Origin: Phytohabitans aurantiacus
Lineage (GTDB): Bacteria > Actinomycetota > Actinomycetes > Mycobacteriales > Micromonosporaceae
DNA length: 64,000 nt
Direction of reading: 5' to 3'
Assembly: GCF_027923225.1 (NCBI RefSeq)
Contig: NZ_BSDI01000030.1
Span: 1 to 64,000, forward strand
Program-made: the position numbers and the translations under genes
Shown: one piece after another, positions 24,936 through 33,330 of the stretch
How the letters are laid out: the number at the start of each line of letters is the position of its first letter
Numbering within the stretch: the stretch's first letter is position 1
The notes under the pieces: generated by a model
Database searches by the model: none
What the model was told of the DNA's origin: nothing
Seen by the model: only the letters and a program-made list of their open reading frames with translations

Positions 24936-25425
24936 GTCCGGAAACCATGGGTCGGACGGGCCGGACCAGAGTATCGCCGCCGCCGTCGATGAAGCGGCGG
25001 AGGCGCTGCTGGGCGTGTGGGAAGCGACCCGCGAGCATGCCTCCAGCCGCCTTTCCGGTTCGCAGCTGCGGGCGCTGCTCTTCGTGGAGCGCGAAGAGGG
25101 CATCAACCTGCGCGGGTTGGCCGCCGGGCTCGGCATGATCCTGTCGTCGGCGAGCCGCCTCTGCGACCGGCTGGTGGCCGCGGGCGTCCTGGAGCGTGAG
25201 CCGGGCCGCGCCGATCGCCGCGAGATCGCCCTGCACGTCACCCCGGCAGGGCACGCGCTGCTGGGCGACATGCGCGCCGACCGCCGCACCAGGCTCGCGA
25301 CGGTGCTGGAGGGCATGAGCGAAGCGGGTCGCGACGCCTTGCTCCAGGGTCTTCGCGAGTTCGGAAACGCGTCAAACGATCACGGGGTGAGGGGCAGCGC
25401 GCGGGTCAGCCACCTTGCTGGGTGA
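24934..25425 (+). CDS. MarR-family regulator
   Basis: 163 residues. A winged helix is formed by SGSQLRALLFVEREEGINLRGLAAGLGMILSSASRLCDRLVAAGVLEREPGRADRR; the DRR wing is typical of MarR. ATG 24934 lies within CATG shared with the phosphatase start. The close pairing with a SpoIIE-type phosphatase suggests control of the same process. The 3' end overlaps the convergent ROK gene by 46 bases, so the last 15 residues (VRGSARVSHLAG) may be accidental read-through of the xyl regulator antisense. Confidence 0.85.
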   Translation: MSGNHGSDGPDQSIAAAVDEAAEALLGVWEATREHASSRLSGSQLRALLFVEREEGINLRGLAAGLGMILSSASRLCDRLVAAGVLEREPGRADRREIALHVTPAGHALLGDMRADRRTRLATVLEGMSEAGRDALLQGLREFGNASNDHGVRGSARVSHLAG

Positions 25426-26564
25426 TCGCGGATTTCCCGTACCACCGCGCCGGCGGCACCGACCGAAGCGGCGTCGGCACCCAGCATCGAACGGCGTACC
25501 GCCACCGGCGACCACGCCGCGGTCAACACCCGGCGCTCGACCTCGGCCTCGACGGCCGGGCACAACCAGCGCGACAGCGGGGCGTAGACGCCGCCGAGTA
25601 CGACGGTGTCGACGTCGAGCACGTTGACCACACCGGCGACCGCGACGCCGAGGGCCGTGCCGGCGCTGGTGAGAGCCGCACGCGTCGCGGGGTCGCCGTC
25701 TTCGGCTCGCCGGATCAGATCCTCGGTGTCCACGGTGCCGGCCGCGTGCAGGATGGCCTCCTGGCCGGCGTACTGCTCGAGACAGCCCCGAGCACCGCAA
25801 CGGCAGGCCGGCCCGTCCGGGCGTACCGCCACGTGGCCGAGCTCGCCGCTCCAGCCGCGGGCACCCCGGTACAGGGCGCCGTTCAGCACGATGCCGGCGC
25901 CGATGCCGATCTCGCCGGAGACGTACAGGAAGCTGGCTGGCGTCTGCTGGCTGGCGTGCAGCTCGCCGAGCGCCGCCAGGTTGGCCTCGTTGTCGACGGT
26001 GACCGCGAGCCCGTCGAGTCCGAGCCCATCGGGCACATCGACGCCGCGCCAGCCCAGGTTGGGCGCGAGCCGGACGAGGCCGCCGGCGCTCACCAGACCG
26101 GGTACGGCGACCGCCGCACCGGCCACCTCGACGCCCTCCCGCTCCGCATCCGCGCGGGCCGTCGCGGCCAGCTCGGACAGCTCGCCGAGGACCTCAGCCG
26201 GCCGGCGTGGGCGCTGATCCGCGTGGCGTACACGATGATGCCGGACCGCTCCCGCGAGATCGACGACGCAGGCCGCGAGGTAGTCGATGTTGATCTCCAA
26301 GCCCAGCCCCGCCGGGCCGTTCGCCGCCAGCACGAGACCGGCCGCCGGCCGGCCGGCGCCGGCCCGCGGCGCCGGGTCGACCTCGGCCAGTAACCGGCCG
26401 GTGATCAGGTCATCCACCAGCGCGGACACGGTGGCGCGGGTGAGACTGGTGGCGGCCGCGATGTCGGCACGCGATGGCGGCCGGGGCGCGTTCGCCACCT
26501 GCCGCAGGACCAACCCGAGGTTGTGCTCGCGCAGCGAGCCCTGCCGCACGGGAAGGTCACTCAT
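25380..26564 (-). CDS. xylR: ROK-family XylR-type repressor
   Basis: 394 residues. An N-terminal winged helix (SRADIAAATSLTRATVSALVDDLITGRLL, about residues 30-60) is joined to a ROK domain with the glucokinase-like ATP site (LEINIDYLAACVVDLAG), the catalytic-type EIGIGAGIVLNG and GELGHVAV, and the zinc motif CRCGARGCLEQYAG. ROK repressors of this type control xylose genes. It is divergent from xylAB with 74 bp between the starts, which holds a dyad overlapping the xylA promoter. ATG 26564 is used. Xylose or a related sugar is the likely inducer, by context. Confidence 0.88.
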   Translation of the reverse strand: MSDLPVRQGSLREHNLGLVLRQVANAPRPPSRADIAAATSLTRATVSALVDDLITGRLLAEVDPAPRAGAGRPAAGLVLAANGPAGLGLEINIDYLAACVVDLAGAVRHHRVRHADQRPRRPAEVLGELSELAATARADAEREGVEVAGAAVAVPGLVSAGGLVRLAPNLGWRGVDVPDGLGLDGLAVTVDNEANLAALGELHASQQTPASFLYVSGEIGIGAGIVLNGALYRGARGWSGELGHVAVRPDGPACRCGARGCLEQYAGQEAILHAAGTVDTEDLIRRAEDGDPATRAALTSAGTALGVAVAGVVNVLDVDTVVLGGVYAPLSRWLCPAVEAEVERRVLTAAWSPVAVRRSMLGADAASVGAAGAVVREIRDHPARWLTRALPLTP

Positions 26565-26568
26565 GGCC

Positions 26569-26609
26569 TTGACAGTGCCATAGGAGCGGCAAATAATTCA
26601 ACCGTTGAA
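26569..26609 (+). promoter_or_regulatory. xylAB promoter with overlapping repressor dyad
   Basis: TTGACA (26569-26574) and AATAAT (26592-26597) are 17 bases apart, close to consensus. Immediately after it the inverted repeat ttcaa-ccg-ttgaa (26597-26609) covers the probable transcription start. A repressor such as the divergent ROK protein bound there would block xylA. The ribosome site GGAGG follows at about 26629. Confidence 0.65.
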
Positions 26610-26638
26610 CAAATCGTAGACATGTCCCGGAGGTCACG

Positions 26639-27826
26639 ATGAGCGTCCAGCCCACCCGCGCCGACAAGTTCTCGTTTGGCCTCTGGACCGTGGGCTGGCA
26701 GGCCCGCGACCCGTTCGGTGACGCCACCCGCGCGCCCCTCGACCCGGTCGAGGCGGTGCACAAGCTCTCCGAGCTGGGCGCCTACGGCCTCACCTTCCAC
26801 GACGACGACCTGGTGCCGTTCGGGTCCGACAGCGCGACGCGCGACGACCACATCGGGCGGTTCCGCAAGGCGCTCGACGAGACCGGCATGGTGGTGCCGA
26901 TGGTGACCACCAACCTGTTCACCCACCCGGTGTTCAAAGACGGCGGCTTCACCAGCAACGACCGTTCCGTCCGGCGATACGCGCTGCGCAAGGTGCTGCG
27001 CAACCTCGACCTGGCCGCCGAGCTGGGCGCGCAGACGTTCGTCATGTGGGGCGGGCGCGAAGGCGCCGAGTACGACCACGCCAAGGACGTGCGCGCCGCT
27101 CTCGACCGGTACAAGGAAGCCGTCGACCTGCTCGGGCAGTACGTGATCGACCAGGGGTACGGGCTGCGCTTCGCGATCGAGCCCAAGCCCAACGAGCCGC
27201 GCGGCGACATCCTGCTGCCGACCGTCGGGCACGCGCTGGCGTTCATCTCCAACCTGGCGCATCCCGAGCTGGTCGGGCTCAACCCGGAGGTCGGCCACGA
27301 GCAGATGGCCGGGCTCAACTTCGCGCACGGCATCGCGCAGGCGCTGTGGCACGGAAAGCTCTTCCACATCGACCTGAACGGCCAGCGGGGCATCAAGTTC
27401 GACCAGGACCTGGTCTTCGGGCACGGCGACCTGCTCAACTCGTTCGCGCTGGTCGACCTGCTGGAAAACGGTGGACCGGCGGGCGGGCCGGCATACGAGG
27501 GGCCGCGGCACTTCGACTACAAGCCGTCCCGCACCGAGGACTACACCGGCGTGTGGGAGTCGGCCAAGGCCAACATGAAGATGTACCTGCTGCTCAAGGA
27601 GCGTGCCGCCGCCTTCCGGGCCGACCCGGAGGTGCAGGAGGCGCTCGCCGACGCCCGCGTGGTCGAGCTCTCCACGCCCACGCTGAACGAGGGCGAGACC
27701 TACCAGGACCTGCTGGCCGACCGCTCGGCGTTCGAAGACTTCGACCCCGACGCGGCGGGCGAGCGGGGCTACGGCTTCGTCCGCCTCAACCAGCTCGCGG
27801 CCGAGCACGCGCTCGGCGCGCGCTGA
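26639..27826 (+). CDS. xylA: Xylose isomerase
   Basis: 395 residues, the class I (actinobacterial) length. It converts D-xylose to D-xylulose in the cytoplasm using two divalent metals. FHDDDLVPFG holds His54 and Asp57; further conserved blocks are MWGGREGAEYD, FAIEPKPNEPRGD with the metal Glu, and NPEVGHEQMAGLNF with the second metal site; KLFHIDLNGQ completes the set. GGAGG lies six bases before ATG. It is the first gene of xylAB; 16 bp separate it from xylB. Confidence 0.97.
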   Translation: MSVQPTRADKFSFGLWTVGWQARDPFGDATRAPLDPVEAVHKLSELGAYGLTFHDDDLVPFGSDSATRDDHIGRFRKALDETGMVVPMVTTNLFTHPVFKDGGFTSNDRSVRRYALRKVLRNLDLAAELGAQTFVMWGGREGAEYDHAKDVRAALDRYKEAVDLLGQYVIDQGYGLRFAIEPKPNEPRGDILLPTVGHALAFISNLAHPELVGLNPEVGHEQMAGLNFAHGIAQALWHGKLFHIDLNGQRGIKFDQDLVFGHGDLLNSFALVDLLENGGPAGGPAYEGPRHFDYKPSRTEDYTGVWESAKANMKMYLLLKERAAAFRADPEVQEALADARVVELSTPTLNEGETYQDLLADRSAFEDFDPDAAGERGYGFVRLNQLAAEHALGAR

Positions 27827-27842
27827 CCCGAAGGGGATCCAG

Positions 27843-29240
27843 ATGCTGGTTGCCGGCGTCGACTCGTCCACCCAGTCCTGCAAGGTCGTCATCCGTGACG
27901 CATCGACCGGAGAGCTGGTCCGCGAAGGGCGGGCCAGCCACCCGGACGGCACCGAGGTGCACCCCGACGCGTGGTGGTCGGCGCTCCAGGAGGCCGTCGC
28001 TCAGGCCGGCGGGCTCGACGACGTCGCCGCCGCGGCGGTGGCAGGGCAGCAGCACGGCATGGTGTGCCTCGACGAGCACGGCGAGGTCGTCCGCCCGGCC
28101 CTGCTGTGGAACGACACCCGTTCGGCCGGCGCCGCCAACGAGCTGATCGAGGAGCTCGGCGGCGCGCAGGCGTGGGCCGACGCGGTGGGTCTCGTACCGG
28201 TGGCCAGCTTCACGATCACCAAGCTGCGCTGGCTCGCCCGCAACGAGCCAGACGCCGCTGACCGCACCGCCGCCGTCTGCCTGCCGCACGACTGGCTGAC
28301 CTGGAAGCTCGCCGGCGCACCCGGGCTCGACGCCCTGCGCACCGACCGCAGCGACGCCAGCGGCACCGGGTACTGGTCGGCCGCCACCGGCGCGTACCGG
28401 CCCGACCTGCTCCGGCACGCGTTCGACCGGGAGCCGATCGTGCCGGTGGTGCTGGGTCCGACCGAGCCGGCGGGCGCCCTGCCGTCCGGTGCGCCGCTCG
28501 GCCCGGGGGCCGGCGACAACGCCGCGGCGGGACTGGGCGCCGGCGCGCTGCCGGGCGACGTCGTGGTCTCCATCGGTACCTCCGGCACCGTCTTCAGCGT
28601 CGCCGACACTCCCGCGGCCGACCCGACCGGCATCGTGGCCGGGTTCGCCGACTGCACCGGCCGGTTCCTGCCGCTGGTGTGCACGCTCAACGCGGCCCGG
28701 GTGCTCGACGCGGCGGCGGCTCTGCTCGGGGTCGACCACGACGAGCTGTCCCGCCTCGCGCTGAGCGCGCCGGCCGGCGCCGACGGGCTGGTGCTCGTGC
28801 CGTACCTGGAAGGCGAGCGGACCCCCAACCGTCCACTGTCGACCGGTTCGGTGCACGGGCTCACCCTCGGCACCTCGACACCGGCGCACCTGGCCCGGGC
28901 GGCCGTCGAAGGCATGCTGTGCGCCCTGGCGGACGGCCTCGACGCCCTGGTGGCGCAGGGCTCGACGGTCAACCGCGTGGTACTGGTCGGCGGCGGCGCC
29001 CGGTCCGAGGCGGTGCGCCGGATCGCGCCCGAGGTGTTCGGGTGCCCGGTCGTCGTGCCGCCTCCAGGCGAGTACGTCGCCGATGGGGCGGCCCGGCAGG
29101 CGGCGTGGATCGCGATGGGCGGTGCGGAGCCGCCGGCGTGGGCCGGGGGAGCGGTCGAACAGTACGAGGAGAAGCCGGTGCCGCACATCCGGGAGCGGTA
29201 CGCCGCAGCCCGCGACCACATCCTGGACAGGCTCGCCTGA
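27843..29240 (+). CDS. xylB: Xylulokinase
   Basis: 465 residues, an FGGY-family sugar kinase. GVDSSTQSCKVVI is the first phosphate-binding loop, GQQHGMVCLDEHG contributes the sugar site, and LVGGGARSEAVRRI is the adenosine motif. CLPHDWLTWKLAGA and TDRSDASGTGYW are typical xylulokinase segments. It phosphorylates D-xylulose to feed the pentose phosphate pathway. AAGGGGA lies upstream of ATG 27843. A candidate promoter for the following toxin-like genes sits at its 3' end. Confidence 0.95.
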   Translation: MLVAGVDSSTQSCKVVIRDASTGELVREGRASHPDGTEVHPDAWWSALQEAVAQAGGLDDVAAAAVAGQQHGMVCLDEHGEVVRPALLWNDTRSAGAANELIEELGGAQAWADAVGLVPVASFTITKLRWLARNEPDAADRTAAVCLPHDWLTWKLAGAPGLDALRTDRSDASGTGYWSAATGAYRPDLLRHAFDREPIVPVVLGPTEPAGALPSGAPLGPGAGDNAAAGLGAGALPGDVVVSIGTSGTVFSVADTPAADPTGIVAGFADCTGRFLPLVCTLNAARVLDAAAALLGVDHDELSRLALSAPAGADGLVLVPYLEGERTPNRPLSTGSVHGLTLGTSTPAHLARAAVEGMLCALADGLDALVAQGSTVNRVVLVGGGARSEAVRRIAPEVFGCPVVVPPPGEYVADGAARQAAWIAMGGAEPPAWAGGAVEQYEEKPVPHIRERYAAARDHILDRLA

Positions 29241-29254
29241 CCGGGCCGTATAGG
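29224..29254 (+). promoter_or_regulatory. Candidate leaderless promoter for the deaminase/SUKH-3 operon
   Basis: TGGACA at 29224 and TATAGG at 29249, spaced 19 bases. The GTG start at 29263 lies eight bases after the -10, so the message would begin at the start codon, which fits the absence of a ribosome site. Confidence 0.45.
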
Positions 29255-29262
29255 GTGGTGCC

Positions 29263-29988
29263 GTGGTCGACCGGTGGGAGGCGGAACTCATCGCGGCGCC
29301 ATGGGTCAACCAGGACGTTTCGGTTGGCGTGGCGCGCGATTACGAGGTGCACGATTTCGACCTGGGATACGTCTTCTCGCGAGTCCTGCCGATGGGCATG
29401 GCCGAAGACGTGGGCTCCGGGCGGATCGTCATCGACAAGGTCAACGGCGAGCTGACGTACTGGCCGTCGTCTCCGATACCGGAGGTGGTCGATCAGTACC
29501 GGGCGTTCCGCGCCGATATGCCGGCCGCGCCGCTGAGCTGGGACCCGGTCGCGCGCGCCCGGCACGACCGCGTGCGGGCGGCCTTCCCGGTCGACGTCAC
29601 CCACCTCGGGCTGCGTCGCGGCCGGATGCGGATGGCGCAGAGCATGAAGGGCGAGGGCACGCCCAACCTGCACCCCCTGGTGCGGGAGTTCCTCGACGAC
29701 CTGCCCGTGCGATACCGCGAACGCGGCAACGACCGGTGCGCCGAGGTGGCCGCCCTCTCCGACGCCCTGCACGCCGAAGACGCCCGCCGCGCGCTGTCCG
29801 GCGAGCCGCCGATCACCCTCGACGACGCCCGCACCGGCCTGCTGAGCGGCGCCGACCTGGTCACGTACCGCGTCCGCGAGCCCGGCGACCCCACCGCTGG
29901 GCAGCCCACATCACCGTGCGTGTCGTGCCAGGCGATGCTGCTCCACTTCGGCTTCGCCCTCCAGCCGCCTTCGGAGGACGCGCCATGA
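29263..29988 (+). CDS. YwqJ-type deaminase-like protein
   Basis: 241 residues. The C-terminal half carries zinc-deaminase motifs: NDRCAEVAALSDAL (Cys-Ala-Glu, about residues 159-161) and SPCVSCQAML (Pro-Cys-x-x-Cys, about 221-225). This spacing matches the YwqJ-like deaminase family found as effectors in polymorphic toxin systems. The N-terminal 75 residues (RIVIDKVNGELTYWPS) are a separate domain often seen with it. No secretion signal or WXG100 domain is present, so it is either a toxin delivered by a partner or an immunity or regulatory deaminase. It overlaps the SUKH-3 gene by four bases (ATGA), the expected toxin-immunity arrangement. Substrate unknown. Confidence 0.75.
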   Translation: MVDRWEAELIAAPWVNQDVSVGVARDYEVHDFDLGYVFSRVLPMGMAEDVGSGRIVIDKVNGELTYWPSSPIPEVVDQYRAFRADMPAAPLSWDPVARARHDRVRAAFPVDVTHLGLRRGRMRMAQSMKGEGTPNLHPLVREFLDDLPVRYRERGNDRCAEVAALSDALHAEDARRALSGEPPITLDDARTGLLSGADLVTYRVREPGDPTAGQPTSPCVSCQAMLLHFGFALQPPSEDAP

Positions 29989-31040
29989 GTGAGCGCTTCG
30001 CCCCCGACGTCGAGACCGCGCTGCGCGACGCCGGCTGGCGGCCGGGCCGCACGCTCGACGCCGACGCCCTCGCCGAAATCCATCGCGCGGTGTCCGCGCG
30101 AAGCGGCGTCTTCGGCGGCAAGCTGACCGCCTCATACGCCGCCGATCCGGTACTTGCCGAATTCGGCGGCCTGGTCATCGGCGGTGACCGGGAAGGGCTG
30201 CAGGTCAGCCCGCGCCCGTTCGCCATCGACCCGTCGCTGGCCGCGCACAGCGTCGAGACGCTCATCGACGCCGGCCGCGCGCTCGGCACCCGGCTCTACC
30301 CGATCGGCGTCGAAGGCGACGACGAGGCGGTGCTCGCCATCGCCGCCACGGGTGCGGTGATCGCCATCGACCCCGTCGGCGAATGGCTCCTCGGCGACAC
30401 GTTCGACGAGGCCCTGGAGACGCTCGTCACCGGTCGAGCGCCCCGACTGCTCGGCACCGGCGGCATCCACGAGCCCGACTGGCTCCCGCCGCCCCCCGAC
30501 GAGCTGGAGCAGGGCGACCTGCTGCCGCAGTGGGGGCTGAAACGCCCGATCGGCGCGGCGTTCTACCTGCCCCGCACCCCGGCCAACCTGCACTATGTGC
30601 TGCTTCCCAGCCTGCTCAACAGGATTGGCACCGTGCCCTGGGTCAACGAATCCGACCCCGGCACGTTCTGGGTGGAGTGGGGCGGTCAGAGCTGCGAGGT
30701 GCGGCTGCTCGACCTGGTGGAGGGCACCACGGTGCTCGTGCTCGCCTTCGAGCAGCACGCGTGGCGCGAGGAGGGTGGGCAGCAGGTCCTGGAGGCCTTC
30801 CGCAACGCGTGCGCCGCACTGGCGCCAGACCTCGACGTGGCATTCCTGCACGCCCAGCGGGTGCCCAGCCTGCTCCAGGCGGTGGTCGACCGGGCGTACG
30901 ACGTGGTCACCGTCGATGGCGACGCGCTCGTCGACCGGGGATTCGAGTTGCTGTACCTGACCGACAAGATGGACTACGGGGTCGCGCCCCGCGACGAGTT
31001 GCCGGTCACCGGCGGCCACCTCTTCGCCGGGTCGCCGTGA
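29985..31040 (+). CDS. SUKH-3 immunity-like protein with extra C-terminal domain
   Basis: 351 residues. Residues 1-145 begin with ALRDAGWRPGRTLDADAL and continue with FGGLVIGG and VEGDDEAVLAIAATGAVIAID, matching the SUKH-3 immunity family. Residues 150-351 form another domain (GAAFYLPRTPANLHYVLLPSL and FWVEWGGQSCEVRLLDLVEG) that I do not recognise. SUKH proteins neutralise many different toxins by direct binding, often nucleases and deaminases. It is translationally coupled to the YwqJ-type deaminase in front and to an unknown gene behind (GTGA overlap). The fusion makes it longer than the usual SUKH-3 protein. Confidence 0.75.
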   Translation: MSERFAPDVETALRDAGWRPGRTLDADALAEIHRAVSARSGVFGGKLTASYAADPVLAEFGGLVIGGDREGLQVSPRPFAIDPSLAAHSVETLIDAGRALGTRLYPIGVEGDDEAVLAIAATGAVIAIDPVGEWLLGDTFDEALETLVTGRAPRLLGTGGIHEPDWLPPPPDELEQGDLLPQWGLKRPIGAAFYLPRTPANLHYVLLPSLLNRIGTVPWVNESDPGTFWVEWGGQSCEVRLLDLVEGTTVLVLAFEQHAWREEGGQQVLEAFRNACAALAPDLDVAFLHAQRVPSLLQAVVDRAYDVVTVDGDALVDRGFELLYLTDKMDYGVAPRDELPVTGGHLFAGSP

Positions 31041-32467
31041 AAGGCACCCTTTCCGACGTCTGGGGCAAGCACCGCCGCAAGCTCGTCAAGGCGCTGCACC
31101 GCTCCGACCGCGACCGCTTCGACGCGCTGGTGCTCGACCTGCTCGACCTGGCGCTGCACGGCCAGCCGCCGACAGCGCCGTGGCATCCGACGATCATGCG
31201 GATCGGCGTCGACACCGCGCTCACCCTCGCCAAGGAGGCGCCCCCGGACCCCGAGCTGCTGGCCGCCGCGGTCGCGCTTCCCTGGTTCGACAACGGCCTC
31301 CTCGGCCCGCGGTCGCCGCTGTCCGCGCGGGGCCGCCCGCTCGACTGGACGGCGGCGATGGTACTGGCCATGGCCCCCGCCGGCCTGCGCGGAGAGATCG
31401 AAAACGACGGGTACCTGCGGCAGCTCGCCGCGTTGCCGCCACTGCTACGCGCCACCGCGATCCTCGAACGCGCTTTCGCCGGCGCCGCGCAGCAGGGCCC
31501 CGGGATGCCGCTCGGGCCCGCCCTGGCGTTCACCGACGCCGAGGTGGCCGCCCTGTCCACCGGTATCCCGCCTAAGCTCCTCCCGCCCGGCGGGCTGCCG
31601 CCCGGCCCCCTTCCCGAGCCGCTCCCGCCTCCCGTCGGCAGCCCAGCCGAGGCGATCGAACTGGTGCGCGAGCACGCGAAGGAGCCGTTCGGCTCGTACC
31701 GGTTGTTCGTCGAAGGCGACCCGGGCTTCCTGGTCACCGGCACCGAGCTGGTGTACCAGGTGCGCTGGGACGTCCCGCTCGACCAGATCATCACCATCGG
31801 CGGCCCGACCCCGTATCCCGGCGACACCGAGACCATCCGGTACGACCAGCCGGGCTGGATCGTCGACCGGGTCACCCGCGAGGTGCACCCCGTCGACCTG
31901 GCCGGCTCGACACTGGAGCGGTACGTGTCGGCCCGCCGCGTCTTCCCGCTGCCACCGGGTTGGCGCATCGAGGGTCGCCCGCCCGTCGCCGAGGGCTTGG
32001 CCGCGATGCTGCCCGTATCCGCGGTGGCGACCGTGCAGCCCATGCTGGGCGAGGCGATCGCCCGGTACACGGCGGCCCTCGCCACCGAGGCGTGGCCGGA
32101 CTACCTGGTCGCGTGGCGGATCGCCTGCGAGACGGTCAACTCGCTGCTGACCGCTGGCTACGGCGACCCGGACACACTGACGGCGGGGCTGCTCACCGCG
32201 CAGGGCCCCGCCCCGACGGACACCGTGGTCGGCGAGGCGTCACCGTTGTGGCACACGCTGGCTGGCCAGTACGCGTTGGCGGCCCGCCCGGCGCCCGACG
32301 AGACCGACGGCCCAGGCGCCGCCCGCCGCGCCGCCCGCTTGGCGTCGGCTTCACCAGAGGTTCGTGCGATCGCGGTAGCCAACGCCGAAGCGCGCCTGAC
32401 CGTAGAGACCGCGCTGTTCGGCATACCCCCCGCTTCCCGCGAGGCCGAGTTGACAGCCCTCTCCTAA
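31037..32467 (+). CDS. Uncharacterised protein of the deaminase/SUKH-3 operon
   Basis: 476 residues, no signal peptide. Residues 1-180 are mostly helical (TALTLAKEAPPDPELLAAAVALPW). A Pro-rich hinge (about 190-207) precedes a beta-rich domain (about 210-300) with GSYRLFVEGDPGFLVTGTELVYQV and GWIVDRVTREVHPVDLAGS, then a helical C-terminus. I do not recognise the family. GTG 31037 overlaps the SUKH-3 stop by four bases, so it is made together with it. By position it may be a second immunity protein or an accessory protein. The alternative is an unrelated conserved housekeeping protein. Confidence 0.7.
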   Translation: MKGTLSDVWGKHRRKLVKALHRSDRDRFDALVLDLLDLALHGQPPTAPWHPTIMRIGVDTALTLAKEAPPDPELLAAAVALPWFDNGLLGPRSPLSARGRPLDWTAAMVLAMAPAGLRGEIENDGYLRQLAALPPLLRATAILERAFAGAAQQGPGMPLGPALAFTDAEVAALSTGIPPKLLPPGGLPPGPLPEPLPPPVGSPAEAIELVREHAKEPFGSYRLFVEGDPGFLVTGTELVYQVRWDVPLDQIITIGGPTPYPGDTETIRYDQPGWIVDRVTREVHPVDLAGSTLERYVSARRVFPLPPGWRIEGRPPVAEGLAAMLPVSAVATVQPMLGEAIARYTAALATEAWPDYLVAWRIACETVNSLLTAGYGDPDTLTAGLLTAQGPAPTDTVVGEASPLWHTLAGQYALAARPAPDETDGPGAARRAARLASASPEVRAIAVANAEARLTVETALFGIPPASREAELTALS

Positions 32468-32868
32468 CCCGCCGCGCGGCGCGTGCGCTGCGCCGCCCGT
32501 GCGCTGCGCCCGCGCGCCGCCCGCCGGCCCGCGCGGGCCGCCCGCGCAGCGGGCCCTCTCTCCGCCGATCAAGGGCAAACGCACGTGCTTCGATCTCTTT
32601 CCCACGTGCGTTCGCCCTTGATCCCTGCGGATCTCCTTGATCGGCGTCGCCGACTTCGGCGACCCGGCGCCACACCAGAGCGAGTTCACCGCGCCCCCCC
32701 GCTCCGCACCGCTGGCAGCGCGGACGGGCGTCGCTTCCTCTATCGCCGCGCGGTCCGCGCGGCCTTCGCGTATCGGTCGAGTGGGGTACCGCCCAACGTG
32801 CGCCTCTACCGCACCGTCGGCAACGCGACGGACGGGGATGCACCGGAGGGCCCGGTAGAGTCGCCCAC
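32468..32868. other. Non-coding gap with GC-rich low complexity and family B palindrome
   Basis: No convincing gene. The first 90 bases are a GC-only run of short gcgc/ccgg repeats. The family B palindrome follows, then a GC-rich stretch with ttgatcggcgtcgccgac. The promoter of the small gene at 32869 is presumably in the last 100 bases, but I see no clear -10. Confidence 0.6.
32567..32623. repeat. Family B 57-bp palindrome, copy 1
   Basis: Arms gatcaagggcaaacgcacgt and its near-complement, with an off-centre loop containing cgatctcttt. The reverse complement aligns base for base with copy 2 at 60034-60090, so the two are the same element in opposite orientation. Confidence 0.85.
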
Positions 32869-33330
32869 GTGGACGCGCTCATCGAATTCTCCCAGACAGG
32901 TGACCTGGGGCCGCTCCGGAAGGACATGACGGCGGTTGAGGTGGTGCAGCTCCTCGGTCCGCCGGACAGCAGCAGGTGGATCCAGGGTGACGACAACTTT
33001 CAACGCTACCGGTACGGCAGCCTGTCGCTGACATTCAGGCGCCGCACAGGCGATCCGGCCGGTGACGAGAACCTGCTCCTGCGATCCCTCAGCCTGTCCT
33101 TCAAACGGCTTCCGTTCGAGCTACCGGAGCAGGTCGCTAGCCAGCTGGAGTGCGACTGGACATCCGCGCGGCTCGAAGACGTGCTGGCCGTATTCCAGCA
33201 AGCCAATGTGGCGGCGGTGAAAGACCACGACTCCTCGGAGCATGGCCGTAACTTCCAGCGCTACCGCGTCGGTGAGCGGCGGGTCCTGCTCAACGCGTTC
33301 GACGGCGTCGCCGCCGATATCGCCGGATAG
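32869..33330 (+). CDS. Small immunity-like protein next to the giant toxin
   Basis: 153 residues, soluble and without a signal peptide. The N-terminal half (MTAVEVVQLLGPPDSSRWIQGD and YRYGSLSLTF) resembles small proteins that often lie beside polymorphic toxin genes in Streptomyces and relatives. No catalytic motif is visible. GTG 32869 lacks a good ribosome site. It ends six bases from the end of the 8.4-kb toxin gene on the other strand, so the two are tail to tail rather than in one operon. I infer an immunity role from position and family appearance, not from a known fold. Confidence 0.65.
   Translation: MDALIEFSQTGDLGPLRKDMTAVEVVQLLGPPDSSRWIQGDDNFQRYRYGSLSLTFRRRTGDPAGDENLLLRSLSLSFKRLPFELPEQVASQLECDWTSARLEDVLAVFQQANVAAVKDHDSSEHGRNFQRYRVGERRVLLNAFDGVAADIAG

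Noticed and set aside
24936..25316. 127-residue N-terminal extension of the SpoIIE-type phosphatase
   Set aside because: It is antisense to marR, whose winged helix is clear; the phosphatase relatives start near MVDPTLLL.
26561..27952. Minus-strand frame of 463 codons over xylA
   Set aside because: Mirror of xylose isomerase, whose residues are complete.
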